Source: a marine actinobacterium PHSC20C1 (GTDB lineage: Bacteria; Actinomycetota; Actinomycetes; Actinomycetales; Microbacteriaceae). Taken from it: a stretch of 64,000 nucleotides of DNA. Both the position numbers and the translations under genes were made by a program. Under the pieces are notes generated by a model. The model was not told the DNA's origin and did not search any database. It saw only the letters and a program-made list of their open reading frames with translations. Each line of letters opens with the position of its first letter. The first letter of the stretch is position 1. Shown here piece after piece: positions 45,602 through 53,638 of this stretch. The stretch is from the NCBI GenBank assembly GCA_000153145.1, contig CH672415.1:1755588-1819587 (forward strand), written 5' to 3'.

Positions 45602-46462
45602 ATGCAACCGCCCTGGCATCCGAACGGACCCGACCTTGTAGTTCAGGGCGACAATCTCTCCGTGATCTCCGCTCTACCGGATGAGAGCTTCCGGCTGATC
45701 TACATCGATCCGCCATTCAATACGGGTCGCACCCAGAGACGTCAAGCGCTTACCACTCAGAGATCCGCTGAGGGAGCTCGTACCGGATTTGGCGGAAATA
45801 CCTACGACACGATCAAGGGTGCGCTCTACTCCTACGACGACACTTTCGCTGACTATTGGGAGTTTCTCGAACCACGCCTGCACGAAGCATGGCGTCTCCT
45901 CGACGATCGCGGCACCCTCTACCTGCACCTCGATTACCGTGAAGTTCACTATGCCAAGGTCGCCCTCGATGCCCTCTTTGGTCGAGAGAGTTTCCTCAAC
46001 GAAATTATTTGGGCCTACGACTACGGAGCCCGCGCTACCAAGAAGTGGCCGTCGAAGCACGACACGATCCTTGTGTACGTCAAGAATCCCAAGAACTACT
46101 ACTTCAATAACGAGGAGGTCGACCGCGAGCCCTATATGGCTCCTGGCCTCGTTACACCGGAGAAGGCTGCCCGCGGAAAACTGCCGACGGATGTTTGGTG
46201 GCACACTATCGTCTCGCCAACGGGCAAGGAAAAAACAGGCTATGCCACTCAGAAGCCGGAAGGGATCTTGCGACGAATAGTTCAAGCTTCTAGCCAACCT
46301 GGTGACTGGGTGCTCGACTTCTTTGCCGGAAGCGGTACCACCGGTGCAGTAGCGCAAGCGCTGAAGCGACGCGTGGTGCTCGTTGAGCAGAATCCCGCCG
46401 CGATCGAGATCATCACTCGTCGGCTTTCCAGCGAGACTGCGTTCGCTAACATAAACCCATGA
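45602..46462 (+). CDS. Orphan site-specific DNA methyltransferase (N6-adenine/N4-cytosine type)
   Basis: A 286-residue amino-methyltransferase. The catalytic motif IV is IYIDPPFNTG (residues 33-42) and the S-adenosylmethionine motif I is DFFAGSGTTG (about 239-248). Motif IV preceding motif I puts it in the beta group, as in many type II and type III Mod enzymes. YATQKPEGILRRIVQ (motif X region) lies between them. The target-recognition part is the middle, about 100-215. No restriction endonuclease, specificity subunit or nickase is next to it, so it behaves as an orphan, possibly regulatory, methylase. It overlaps the HAD phosphatase gene by four bases, and transcription is probably leaderless. 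Confidence 0.9.
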   Translation: MQPPWHPNGPDLVVQGDNLSVISALPDESFRLIYIDPPFNTGRTQRRQALTTQRSAEGARTGFGGNTYDTIKGALYSYDDTFADYWEFLEPRLHEAWRLLDDRGTLYLHLDYREVHYAKVALDALFGRESFLNEIIWAYDYGARATKKWPSKHDTILVYVKNPKNYYFNNEEVDREPYMAPGLVTPEKAARGKLPTDVWWHTIVSPTGKEKTGYATQKPEGILRRIVQASSQPGDWVLDFFAGSGTTGAVAQALKRRVVLVEQNPAAIEIITRRLSSETAFANINP

Positions 46463-47235
46463 TCAATCGCAGCGAAATCGAATGCTGGCTCACCGATATG
46501 GACGGGGTTCTCGTTCACGAGAACCACCCGGTTCCCGGTGCGGCTGAGCTCCTGAAGCAGTGGCGAAAAGAAGATAAACCCTATCTGGTGCTCACTAACA
46601 ACTCGATTTTTACTCCTCGCGATCTCAGCGCCCGCCTCAAGGCTTCGGGCCTCGACGTTCCCGAGTCCGCGATTTGGACGTCAGCGCTCGCAACCGCGGA
46701 CTTCCTTAAAGAACAGATTCCGGGCGGAAGCGCCTTTGTTATCGGTGAAGCCGGCATCACGACCGCACTTCACGAAGCGGGCTTCATCATGACCGAGACC
46801 GACCCCGACTACGTGGTGATCGGTGAAACCCGCAACTACTCATTCGAGTCGATCACCAAGGCAATCCGACTAATCGGCAACGGCAGCCGGTTTATTGCAA
46901 CCAACCCAGATGCCACGGGCCCGAGCGCAGACGGACCTCTCCCCGCAACAGGGGCAGTCGCCGCTCTCATCACGAAAGCTACCGGCCGAGAGCCATATAT
47001 CGTGGGGAAACCCAATCCGATGATGTTCCGCTCGGCGCTGAACAAGATTGGCGCACACAGCGAAACAACGGGCATGATCGGTGACCGCATGGATACCGAT
47101 ATCGTCGCTGGCATCGAAGCTGGTTTGCACACGGTGTTGGTGCTCACAGGAATTAGCGATCAACGTGAAATCGATCGCTACCCGTTCCGCCCGCACGAAG
47201 TGCTCAACAGTGTGGCCGACCTGCTCAACAAGTAG
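46459..47235 (+). CDS. HAD-IIA family phosphatase, NagD-like
   Basis: A 258-residue haloacid-dehalogenase hydrolase of subclass IIA. Motif 1 is WLTDMDGVLVHENHPVPGA (nucleophile and acid Asp residues near 13 and 15). Motif 2 is VLTNNS near residue 51. The cap domain follows, and KPNPMMFRSAL with GMIGDRMDTDI supplies motifs 3 and 4 (about 183-215). Such enzymes dephosphorylate nucleotides or sugar phosphates, often as metabolite repair. The gene starts inside the last codons of the DNA methylase (ATGA overlap), so the two are co-translated, although no functional link is known. It ends seven bases before the convergent stop of the septum-formation-like gene. Confidence 0.92.
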   Translation: MINRSEIECWLTDMDGVLVHENHPVPGAAELLKQWRKEDKPYLVLTNNSIFTPRDLSARLKASGLDVPESAIWTSALATADFLKEQIPGGSAFVIGEAGITTALHEAGFIMTETDPDYVVIGETRNYSFESITKAIRLIGNGSRFIATNPDATGPSADGPLPATGAVAALITKATGREPYIVGKPNPMMFRSALNKIGAHSETTGMIGDRMDTDIVAGIEAGLHTVLVLTGISDQREIDRYPFRPHEVLNSVADLLNK

Positions 47236-47241
47236 GGCCGC

Positions 47242-48378
47242 CTATTCGCCGCTTGCTTCCTCCGCGACTTGAGGTTGGGCGACAGACTCTGTGAGGGCAT
47301 CATCGCCGGCGCGAGTCGCAAAGCAGTAGAAATCGCGGTGGCCAGCGGACCACTCGTCGGCGGTCGCCGCAAAACTCGCCTGTAACTCAAGATCGCTGAA
47401 CGATTGTGCTGCCGAGTAGTCGATGACGGCCTCCGTCGAACAGAACTTTGCGGTTCGCGCCATGAGTTCGTCGACTTCGGGGAAGGGCGCTGACACCGCA
47501 TCGTCAAACTGTCCGCGCGTGAGGAGCTGTGCAGTGTGCGGCTCATCACATGAAACCACCGTGAACTCGTCTTGCCAAGCCGAATCGAACGGGTCAAGAC
47601 ATTCCCCACCGAGAAGCTCGCCCCAAGAGTAAGTTCCGACCGGAAGCGGTCCGACTGCTGGCGCTGAGCTGCCCGTCGCGGTCGGCGTTGGAGTTGCGAC
47701 CGCCGCGGGAGTGACTGACTCACCAATCCGTGTGCCTGCCAAGAAAAGCGCAGCGAGGGCGAGAGCTGCGACGAGTCCAGCCGCAATCGAGATAACAAAA
47801 AGCTGCCCGCGCGGAATCGGCGCCCGCGGCGGCTGAGCGGCACGAGGACGGCTGATCACTGCCGGCACGAGTGCTCCTCGTGCAGGCTCTTCATATTCGA
47901 CGAACTGCTCATCCCCAAAGAGCGAACCTACGGCATCGTGCTCGACGGATTCGTCTTCTGGGCCTGCAGCAGAGACCGGATGCGCGGCAAGAACCTCGGT
48001 GGCACCCTCGAGCTCTGGGTCCACCGCAGCAGGCATCCGGAGTTGGCGCCGCGTTGGCAACTCCATGGCGGCCGTCGGTAGGTCAGCAGAATTGATTGCC
48101 GCAGTGGGAACGTCGGCAACATCCAGTAGTCCGGTTGGCAGATCGGCAACGTCCATCGCGCCCGTCGGCAGGTCAGCAACGTTCAGCGCTTCGGTTGCCG
48201 GTGGTTCGGCGGGAGCCGACGGCTCAATAAGTTCTGGCACTTCATCTGCGGGCTGCGGAGACTTCGAGGGCCGGGGTTTGACAGGCTCTGGCTCGGTGGG
48301 TGTTAGGCCCCAACTAAATCCGGGCTCGCTCGGCGGCTGCTCCTCGTCAGAGCCAGAAGAGTGGTCGCCAGGAGTCAC
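47242..48378 (-). CDS. Membrane protein with septum-formation (PF13845-like) domain and repetitive N-terminus
   Basis: A 378-residue single-span protein. Residues 1-185 are acidic, Pro/Glu-rich and probably disordered, and include four 10-residue repeats of the form VADLPTGAMD at 67-106. A membrane helix follows near 188-212 (VISIAAGLVAALALAALFLAG). The extracellular part, about 225-360, carries GECLDPFDSAWQDEFTVVSC, EPHTAQLL and FCSTEAVIDY, with four Cys in the pattern of the actinobacterial septum-formation domain. The cytoplasmic tail may bind division or signalling partners; this is inference. Its GTG/ATG start overlaps the pyrE stop by four bases, so it is translationally coupled to pyrE. 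Confidence 0.8.
   Translation of the reverse strand: MTPGDHSSGSDEEQPPSEPGFSWGLTPTEPEPVKPRPSKSPQPADEVPELIEPSAPAEPPATEALNVADLPTGAMDVADLPTGLLDVADVPTAAINSADLPTAAMELPTRRQLRMPAAVDPELEGATEVLAAHPVSAAGPEDESVEHDAVGSLFGDEQFVEYEEPARGALVPAVISRPRAAQPPRAPIPRGQLFVISIAAGLVAALALAALFLAGTRIGESVTPAAVATPTPTATGSSAPAVGPLPVGTYSWGELLGGECLDPFDSAWQDEFTVVSCDEPHTAQLLTRGQFDDAVSAPFPEVDELMARTAKFCSTEAVIDYSAAQSFSDLELQASFAATADEWSAGHRDFYCFATRAGDDALTESVAQPQVAEEASGE
48061..48180 (-). repeat. Four tandem 30-bp units encoding VADLPTGAMD-type repeats
   Basis: Four consecutive 30-base units inside the septum-formation-like gene translate as VADLPTGAMD, VADLPTGLLD, VADVPTAAIN and SADLPTAAME. The first two units are the most alike, with identical GGCAAC blocks. 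Confidence 0.85.
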
Positions 48379-48926
48379 GGAGTCAGCCCCAGATCACCTA
48401 GCCCAATTGCCGAAAAATATGGATAGCCGGCAGCTTCAATCCGCTCCTTGGCGCCAGTGTCACGATCGACGACTACGGCAACGCCCGCGATGATTGCGCC
48501 AACCTTCTCCAGTGCTTCAATCGCGGCGAGAGGCGATCCACCTGTCGTGGAAGTATCTTCGAGCACGATTACCCGCTTACCTTCAAGCTCTGGACCCTCA
48601 ACTTGGCGGCCGCGGCCGTGGTCTTTCGGTTCCTTGCGCACAACGAAAGCGTCATACTCGGCACCGCGCGCGGCACCCTGATGCAGAATTGCCGCAGCGA
48701 TGGGGTCGGCGCCCATCGTCATCCCGCCAACGGCGGCGATATTGGGGATGTCGGCGATGAGGTCGAGCATGACTTGGCCGATGAGGGGCGCGACGCGGTG
48801 GTCGAGGCTGACGCGACGGAGGTCAACGTAGTAACTGGCCTTCTTTCCGCTGGTCAGAGTGAAGTCGCCGTGGAACACGGCATCTGCGGAAATGTGCTCA
48901 ATGAGCTGCTGCTTGGCGTCGGTCAC
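48375..48926 (-). CDS. pyrE: Orotate phosphoribosyltransferase
   Basis: A 183-residue type I phosphoribosyltransferase that joins orotate and PRPP to form OMP in pyrimidine synthesis. The PRPP-binding loop is RVIVLEDTSTTGGSPLAAI (about 116-134), and the flexible catalytic loop KEPKDHGRGRQVEG is seen near 98-111. The N-terminal FTLTSGKKASYYVDLR (near 21-36) is the standard orotate-site motif. The length is typical of PyrE. The GTG start at 48926 has no ribosome-binding site; TATTCT is six bases upstream, a leaderless arrangement. It leads a two-gene unit with the septum-formation-like gene. Confidence 0.96.
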   Translation of the reverse strand: MTDAKQQLIEHISADAVFHGDFTLTSGKKASYYVDLRRVSLDHRVAPLIGQVMLDLIADIPNIAAVGGMTMGADPIAAAILHQGAARGAEYDAFVVRKEPKDHGRGRQVEGPELEGKRVIVLEDTSTTGGSPLAAIEALEKVGAIIAGVAVVVDRDTGAKERIEAAGYPYFSAIGLGDLGLTP

Positions 48927-48932
48927 GAGTAC

Positions 48933-48938
48933 AGAATA
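48933..48938 (-). promoter_or_regulatory. -10 hexamer TATTCT, leaderless geometry (pyrE)
   Basis: TATTCT, then GTACTC (six bases), then the GTG start of pyrE on the minus strand. Confidence 0.45.
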
Positions 48939-48955
48939 CCCACAGCAGCGCAGGG

Positions 48956-49102
48956 CTAGAGGATGGTGTCGCCCATGATGAGCAGGATCCCCGGGATTGT
49001 CACGCCAACAAGGCCCAAGAACGACACAATCACAGCATTCCGTCGATCGACCCGGTCTAAGGCATCCGCTGCTTCATCGTGAAGGACGGATGATTGCTGC
49101 AT
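48956..49102 (-). CDS. Small 48-residue single-span membrane protein
   Basis: A short open frame of 48 codons from ATG 49102 to TAG 48956. The first 22 residues are hydrophilic and charged (MQQSSVLHDEAADALDRVDR), and the rest is one hydrophobic helix (AVIVSFLGLVGVTIPGILLI) ending MGDTIL. The topology suggests cytoplasmic N-terminus and one membrane span. TAGAGT lies exactly six bases before the ATG, as in neighbouring leaderless genes. It sits between pyrE and the divergent exonuclease III gene, and its stop is 30 bases before the pyrE start. I do not recognise the family. Coding status rests on topology, promoter geometry and fit in an otherwise empty gap. Confidence 0.6.
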   Translation of the reverse strand: MQQSSVLHDEAADALDRVDRRNAVIVSFLGLVGVTIPGILLIMGDTIL

Positions 49103-49108
49103 ACCCTG

Positions 49109-49114
49109 ACTCTA
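49109..49114 (-). promoter_or_regulatory. -10 hexamer TAGAGT, leaderless geometry (48-residue protein)
   Basis: TAGAGT followed by six bases (CAGGGT) and then the ATG at 49102 on the minus strand. Confidence 0.4.
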
Positions 49115-49173
49115 GATCGCACATCCGCCACTGTCGTCGCCCAATCCGGGGGTAGAACTATTACCGTGGTCCT

Positions 49174-50010
49174 ATGCGAATTGCGACCTGGAACGTTAAC
49201 TCAGTCCGAACTCGAGTGAGTCGCGTTGTCGACTGGATGCTTCGTGAGGATATTGACGTTCTGGCGATGCAAGAAATCAAGTGCAAGCCTGAGCAGTTTC
49301 CGCATGACGCGTTCACAGATGCGGGCTACGAGGTCGAGCTGCACGGCCTCAGTCAGTGGAACGGTGTTGCCTTTGCTAGTCGACTCCCCATGGAGGATGT
49401 GACGGTTGGCTTTGATACCCAGCCCGGATTTGGAAAGCCTCTCGATGACGGAACGATCCCCATCGAGGCCCGTGCAATCGGAGTGACTGTTTCGGGAGCA
49501 CGGCTGTGGAGCCTCTACGTTCCCAATGGGCGCGAACTCGACAACCCGCACTACCCATACAAACTTGAGTGGCTCGCCAACCTCGCAGCACAAACGAGCA
49601 ATTGGATGCGTGAGAACCCAGAGCAGCCCCTCGCACTAATGGGCGATTTCAACATTGCGCCTCTCGACATTGACGTGTGGGACGTCGCCGCGTTTGAGGG
49701 CAAGACGCACATCAGTGAGCCTGAGCGTGCCGCGTTTGCCGCGTTTGAGAAGGCCGGCCTCATCGATGCTCTACGCAGCCGTGGCATCAAGGGGTACACC
49801 TACTGGGATTACCAACGTCTTCGTTTTCCCCGCAATGAGGGCATGCGCATTGACTTCATTTTGGGTTCACCTCAGTTCGATGAACTCGTTACGGGCGCAT
49901 CCATTGATCGCGAAGAGCGCAAAGGCGATGGGCCGAGTGACCACGTTCCTGTCGTAGTCGACCTTGCGATCGATACCGAGGATGACGACGATCGGCCAAT
50001 GTTCCTTTAA
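49174..50010 (+). CDS. xth: Exodeoxyribonuclease III family endonuclease (AP endonuclease)
   Basis: A 278-residue EEP-superfamily nuclease acting in base-excision repair at abasic sites and 3' blocks. Residues 1-10 read MRIATWNVNS, with the metal-binding Asn near 7. MQEIKCKPEQFP holds the metal-binding Glu near 34. LMGDFNIAPLDIDVWD (near 155-170) holds the catalytic Asp and Asn, and GPSDHVPVVVDL (near 250-262) the terminal Asp-His. The length is as expected. No Shine-Dalgarno sequence is visible; TATTAC lies nine bases before the ATG, so a very short leader or none is likely. It is convergent with clpB, 39 bases apart. Confidence 0.95.
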   Translation: MRIATWNVNSVRTRVSRVVDWMLREDIDVLAMQEIKCKPEQFPHDAFTDAGYEVELHGLSQWNGVAFASRLPMEDVTVGFDTQPGFGKPLDDGTIPIEARAIGVTVSGARLWSLYVPNGRELDNPHYPYKLEWLANLAAQTSNWMRENPEQPLALMGDFNIAPLDIDVWDVAAFEGKTHISEPERAAFAAFEKAGLIDALRSRGIKGYTYWDYQRLRFPRNEGMRIDFILGSPQFDELVTGASIDREERKGDGPSDHVPVVVDLAIDTEDDDDRPMFL

Positions 50011-50049
50011 CTATTGGATGTTCGTTTAGTAGCGGTGCGTGTGTCGCGG

Positions 50050-52212
50050 TTAGCTGTTGCCTGGCTGCATCCGAGACACAACCAGAGCGTCTCCGTCGGA
50101 GGCGAGCGCCACGAATACGGTGTCTCCATCGCGAATGTCGCCGGCGAGAAGTGCCTTGGCGAGCCTGTCATCGATCTCGCGCTGCATGAGTCTGCGCAAC
50201 GGCCGCGCTCCATAAATTGGGTCGTAGCCGCGTTCCGCAAGCCAGGTGCGAGCATCCGGAGTCACAGCTAGTTCGAGTCGACGGTCGGTCAGTCGCTTGC
50301 TGAGGCGGTCGATATCGAGCTCAACAATCTGGCTGAGATCGTCGGTCGACAGCGGCTGGAACACGACAATGTCGTCGAGCCTATTGATGAACTCTGGCTT
50401 AAACGACTTGCGTACGAGATCGTGCACGGCAGACTTTCGGGCCTCCCACGGCAGCGCTTGTTCGGTGATGAACTGGCTGCCGAGGTTGCTCGTCAAAATC
50501 AAAATCACATTGCGGAAGTCGACGGTGCGGCCCTGGCCATCAGTGAGGCGGCCGTCATCGAGTACTTGCAACAACACGTCGAAGACTTCCGGATGCGCCT
50601 TCTCAACCTCATCGAGGAGGATCACCGAATACGGCCGACGTCGCACGGCTTCGGTCAGCTGACCACCCTGTTCGTAGCCGATGTAACCGGGAGGGGCGCC
50701 GACGAGCCGCGAGACAGAAAATTTCTCCCCGTACTCGCTCATGTCGATACGAACGAGGGCTTTCTCATCATTGAAGAGGTACTGCGCTAGGGCTTTCGCG
50801 AGCTCCGTCTTACCAACACCGGTCGGTCCGAGGAAGAGAAAAGAGCCGGTCGGGCGATCGGGGTCGGAGATTCCCGCTCGCGTTCGACGAACTGCTTCTG
50901 ACACCGCCTGCACGGCTTCCTTTTGTCCGATGAGGCGCTTGCCCAATTCAGCTTCAAGGTGCAGCAGTTTCTCGGTTTCACCTTCCGTGAGGCGATCAAC
51001 CGGGATGCCGGTCCAGGCTGCTACAACTGCGGCGATGTCTTCTTCTGTGACCTGATCATTGACCATTCGCGGCCCGCTCGGTTCATTGCTCTCGGCGGTG
51101 ACGAGTGCCTCTTCGATTGAGGGGATGGTTTCGTAGTTGAGCTTGGATGCCTTCTGGTACTCACCATCACGCATGGCACGGTCGAGTTCGATGCGAGCAT
51201 CGTTGAGTCGCGTCTTGAGGTCGCCGACTCCGGTCAGGCTCGACTTCTCGATCTTCCATCGCGCCTCGAGTTCGCTCAGGTGCTTTCCCTGAACTGCGAG
51301 GTCTTCGCGCAACTTTGCGAGTCGAGCTTTCGACGCGTCGTCTTTCTCTTTCTTGAGCGCGAGTTCTTCGATGCGCAAACGGTCGACGGCACGCTTGAGT
51401 TGGTCGATCTCGACTGGTGAAGAGTCGATCTCCATTTTCAATCGACTTGCCGCTTCATCGATCAGGTCGATGGCCTTGTCTGGCAGTTTGCGGCCCGAGA
51501 TGTAGCGGTTGCTGAGGGTAGCCGCGGAGACGAGCGCGGAGTCTGCGATAGCCACTTTGTGGTGGGCTTCGTAGCGTTCCTTTAGTCCACGCAAGATGGC
51601 GACGGTGTCTTCGACGGATGGTTCGCCGACGAAGACTTGCTGAAAGCGTCGTTCGAGTGCGGCATCTTTTTCGATGTATTGACGGTATTCGTCGAGAGTA
51701 GTTGCACCGATGAGGCGGAGTTCACCGCGCGCGAGCATTGGCTTGAGCATGTTGGATGCAGCAACTGAGCCGTCGCCGCCACCAGCGCCCATCAGGGTGT
51801 GGAGTTCGTCGATGAAGGTGATGACTTCACCATCCGACTCTTTGATCTCTTTGAGTACGGCTTTGAGGCGCTCTTCGAACTCGCCACGATACTTCGCGCC
51901 GGCAACGAGGGCGGCGAGGTCAAGTGACACGAGTTGCTTGTTCTTGAGGGAGTCGGCAACGTCGCCTGCAATGATGCGCTGGGCAAGACCTTCAACGACC
52001 GCTGTCTTTCCCACGCCCGGTTCACCGATCAGCACGGGGTTGTTTTTGGTCCTCCGTGTCAGTACCTGACTCACCCGGCGAATCTCAGCATCTCTCCCGA
52101 TTACGGGGTCGAGTTTGCCGCTCCGAGCGATTTCGGTGAGATTGACGCCGTACTTTTCGAGAGCGCTCTTCTGCTCATCGTCGGTACTGGGTGCCCCCTG
52201 CATATTTGCCAC
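50050..52212 (-). CDS. clpB: ClpB-type disaggregase lacking the N-domain
   Basis: A 720-residue AAA+ chaperone with two ATPase rings that, with DnaK, pulls apart protein aggregates. NBD1 has Walker A GEPGVGKT (63-70) and EFEERLKAV. The ClpB-type coiled-coil middle domain runs about 270-390 ([17 protein letters not shown] onward). NBD2 has Walker A GPTGVGKT (about 461-468), sensor and [11 protein letters not shown]. The usual 150-residue ClpB N-domain is absent: the protein begins with a short tail and then [20 protein letters not shown], which normally follows that domain. The GTG at 52212 has GGAAGG six bases upstream. A HAIR operator 18 bases before the start indicates HspR heat-shock control. 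Confidence 0.93.
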   Translation of the reverse strand: MANMQGAPSTDDEQKSALEKYGVNLTEIARSGKLDPVIGRDAEIRRVSQVLTRRTKNNPVLIGEPGVGKTAVVEGLAQRIIAGDVADSLKNKQLVSLDLAALVAGAKYRGEFEERLKAVLKEIKESDGEVITFIDELHTLMGAGGGDGSVAASNMLKPMLARGELRLIGATTLDEYRQYIEKDAALERRFQQVFVGEPSVEDTVAILRGLKERYEAHHKVAIADSALVSAATLSNRYISGRKLPDKAIDLIDEAASRLKMEIDSSPVEIDQLKRAVDRLRIEELALKKEKDDASKARLAKLREDLAVQGKHLSELEARWKIEKSSLTGVGDLKTRLNDARIELDRAMRDGEYQKASKLNYETIPSIEEALVTAESNEPSGPRMVNDQVTEEDIAAVVAAWTGIPVDRLTEGETEKLLHLEAELGKRLIGQKEAVQAVSEAVRRTRAGISDPDRPTGSFLFLGPTGVGKTELAKALAQYLFNDEKALVRIDMSEYGEKFSVSRLVGAPPGYIGYEQGGQLTEAVRRRPYSVILLDEVEKAHPEVFDVLLQVLDDGRLTDGQGRTVDFRNVILILTSNLGSQFITEQALPWEARKSAVHDLVRKSFKPEFINRLDDIVVFQPLSTDDLSQIVELDIDRLSKRLTDRRLELAVTPDARTWLAERGYDPIYGARPLRRLMQREIDDRLAKALLAGDIRDGDTVFVALASDGDALVVSRMQPGNS

Positions 52213-52229
52213 TGCACACCTTCCACAAA

Positions 52230-52250
52230 GTTGAGTTAAGACGACTCAAG
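52230..52250. promoter_or_regulatory. HAIR operator (HspR-binding) of clpB
   Basis: Read on the minus strand the site is CTTGAGT, seven bases, ACTCAAC. The established HAIR consensus is CTTGAGT-N7-ACTCAAG, so 13 of 14 defined bases match. It lies 18 bases before the clpB GTG, as in other actinobacterial clpB/dnaK promoters. Confidence 0.85.
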
Positions 52251-52368
52251 TTTACACTGGCGAGCGTGCCTCTGGCTAGGTGAATGGGGCGTGCTCACAG
52301 GGAACCGTCTCGTGTCTGGACACCGGGTGTTCTCGACTCGGCCACCACAAGTGGGGCGCGCGCTGAAA

Positions 52369-52380
52369 CTCATTAATGAG
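52369..52380. promoter_or_regulatory. Palindrome CTCATTAATGAG before the helical-repeat gene
   Basis: A perfect 12-bp palindrome ends 11 bases before the ATG at 52392. A weak -10-like GACAAT starts at its last base and is six bases from the ATG, so a bound protein would block the promoter. Confidence 0.3.
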
Positions 52381-52391
52381 ACAATGTCACA

Positions 52392-52901
52392 ATGGACGTC
52401 AACGCGGCTCGCTCAGCAGAGCTAGAGCAAGCTGACGACGTCGTCAGTCAGGTTCGAGCCCTGCAAGAACGAGGCCTAGCTCAAGCCCGTGCTGGCGATC
52501 GTGAGTCCCTCAACACAATCGAAGAACTCACGGCACTGGCGGTTCACATCCAGAGCCCGTGGTTCGGGGCGATTGCGAGCGAAACGAAAGCCCGAGCACT
52601 CGCGATTCTCGGCGACGTCGACACAGCGATCATCACAGCGAAACGCGCCGCTTGCGCCTACCGCTCGGCCAACGATCCCCAATCGGCGGCAACGACTGAC
52701 AGGCTCGCAGCCCAACTACTTGCAACTCAGGGTCGGTTCAAAGCGGCTGCAAAAATCCTGCGAACTGTCGTGCGAAACGCTCGCGATGACCGCAGAACTC
52801 TGCGGGCCGCAGCCCTCGAACTCGCAGACTGCCTCGACAGCCTCGGCCAGAAGCGAGGGGCAGCAGCTGCGCGCGCCCGTGCTGGCAACGCCCAACCCTA
52901 A
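52392..52901 (+). CDS. Hypothetical TPR-like helical protein
   Basis: A 169-residue soluble, almost entirely helical protein rich in Ala, Leu and Arg. Pairs of helices recur (SPWFGAIASETKARALAILGD, then TAIITAKRAACAYRSANDPQ, then TTDRLAAQLLATQGRFKAA, then LRAAALELADCLDSLG), with the Ala/Gly spacing of tetratricopeptide-like repeats; about three to four repeats fit. It has no signal peptide. It is divergent from clpB, separated by 179 bases that contain the HAIR site and a palindrome. It resembles short hypothetical proteins, and no function can be assigned. Confidence 0.65.
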   Translation: MDVNAARSAELEQADDVVSQVRALQERGLAQARAGDRESLNTIEELTALAVHIQSPWFGAIASETKARALAILGDVDTAIITAKRAACAYRSANDPQSAATTDRLAAQLLATQGRFKAAAKILRTVVRNARDDRRTLRAAALELADCLDSLGQKRGAAAARARAGNAQP

Positions 52902-52914
52902 TCTGCGTCGATGA

Positions 52915-52948
52915 CGTGTTGCTGCGGCCCGACGACCGCAGCAACACG
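52915..52948. terminator. Bidirectional hairpin between convergent genes
   Basis: CGTGTTGCTGCGG and CCGCAGCAACACG are perfect 13-bp arms around an 8-base loop. They lie exactly in the gap between the helical-repeat gene (plus) and the DUF305 gene (minus). There is no immediate T-run. Confidence 0.7.
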
Positions 52949-52963
52949 ACCACTGAATGGGTT

Positions 52964-53554
52964 TTATAGCGTGTCGAGAATTGCCCGCATTGTCACGATC
53001 TCTTCAGTCTGTGCCGAGATAATCGCATCCGCGAGGTCGAGGGCTTCCGTGTACTGCCCGCCATCGAGTTCGGCCTGCGCCATGAGAATTGCACCTTCAT
53101 GGTGCTGAATCATCTGCTCAAGGAAAAGGCGTGATGCTTCGCTTCCCTCGGCCTGCTGGAGCTCTGCCATGTCAGCATCACTCATCATGCCGTCCTCCTG
53201 GCCCATGGCACCCATGCCGGAATTCTCGTAGTCGATGCCCCAGCCCGTCAGCCAACCTTTCATGACCTCGATTTCAGGGTCTTGCGCCGCCTTAATCTGC
53301 TGAGCAAGTTCAACAACTCGCTCATCTACACCAGCTTTGCGAAGCACCAGATCAGCCATATCCACCGCTTGCTCATGGTGGGGAATCATCATCGTGGCGA
53401 ACATTTGGTCGGCCATATTGAACGACGTCATTTCCTCGGCCGAGGATGCCCCGGGGTTTGCTCCATCTTGACCGGCCGTTGCCGAGCATCCGGCGAGAAA
53501 AAGCGTCGCGGTGAGAGCACTCGAAATGAGCGCGATTGTGCATAGTTTCATCAT
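52964..53554 (-). CDS. DUF305 family lipoprotein
   Basis: A 196-residue secreted lipoprotein: a hydrophobic signal and lipobox FLAGC near residues 19-23, then a linker (SATAGQDGANPGASS) and the DUF305 domain. The domain shows its typical duplicated four-helix pattern, with MIPHHEQAVDMADLV near 56-70 and MIQHHEGAILMAQAEL near 148-163. The paired His residues and many Met residues (GMGAMGQEDGMMSDADMAEL) suggest a ferritin-like, metal-associated protein, in many bacteria next to copper genes. It is downstream of a DUF6153 gene on the same strand with a hairpin between. Start MMKLC at 53554 or the next Met cannot be distinguished. Confidence 0.88.
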   Translation of the reverse strand: MMKLCTIALISSALTATLFLAGCSATAGQDGANPGASSAEEMTSFNMADQMFATMMIPHHEQAVDMADLVLRKAGVDERVVELAQQIKAAQDPEIEVMKGWLTGWGIDYENSGMGAMGQEDGMMSDADMAELQQAEGSEASRLFLEQMIQHHEGAILMAQAELDGGQYTEALDLADAIISAQTEEIVTMRAILDTL

Positions 53555-53584
53555 TATTCTTTCTTGTTCAATAAGCGAAAATTT

Positions 53585-53606
53585 CTCCCGACCGTCCGGG
53601 CGGGAG
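53585..53606 (-). terminator. Hairpin between DUF6153 and DUF305 genes
   Basis: CTCCCG and CGGGAG arms flank a 10-base loop that can pair further internally. Read on the minus strand the stem is followed by AAATTTT, so partial termination or transcript processing between the two genes is possible. Confidence 0.4.
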
Positions 53607-53638
53607 TACCAGTTCTGGGCGAGCCAGAGTGGCAGGAA

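Noticed and set aside
45602..46462. Complete restriction-modification system
   Set aside because: Only the methylase is present. The following gene is a HAD phosphatase and the preceding one a surface protein; no nuclease motif is seen nearby.
52213..52391. Hidden ClpB N-domain or small gene upstream of clpB
   Set aside because: Neither strand shows a frame resembling the N-domain. The region holds the HAIR site and promoter-like elements only.
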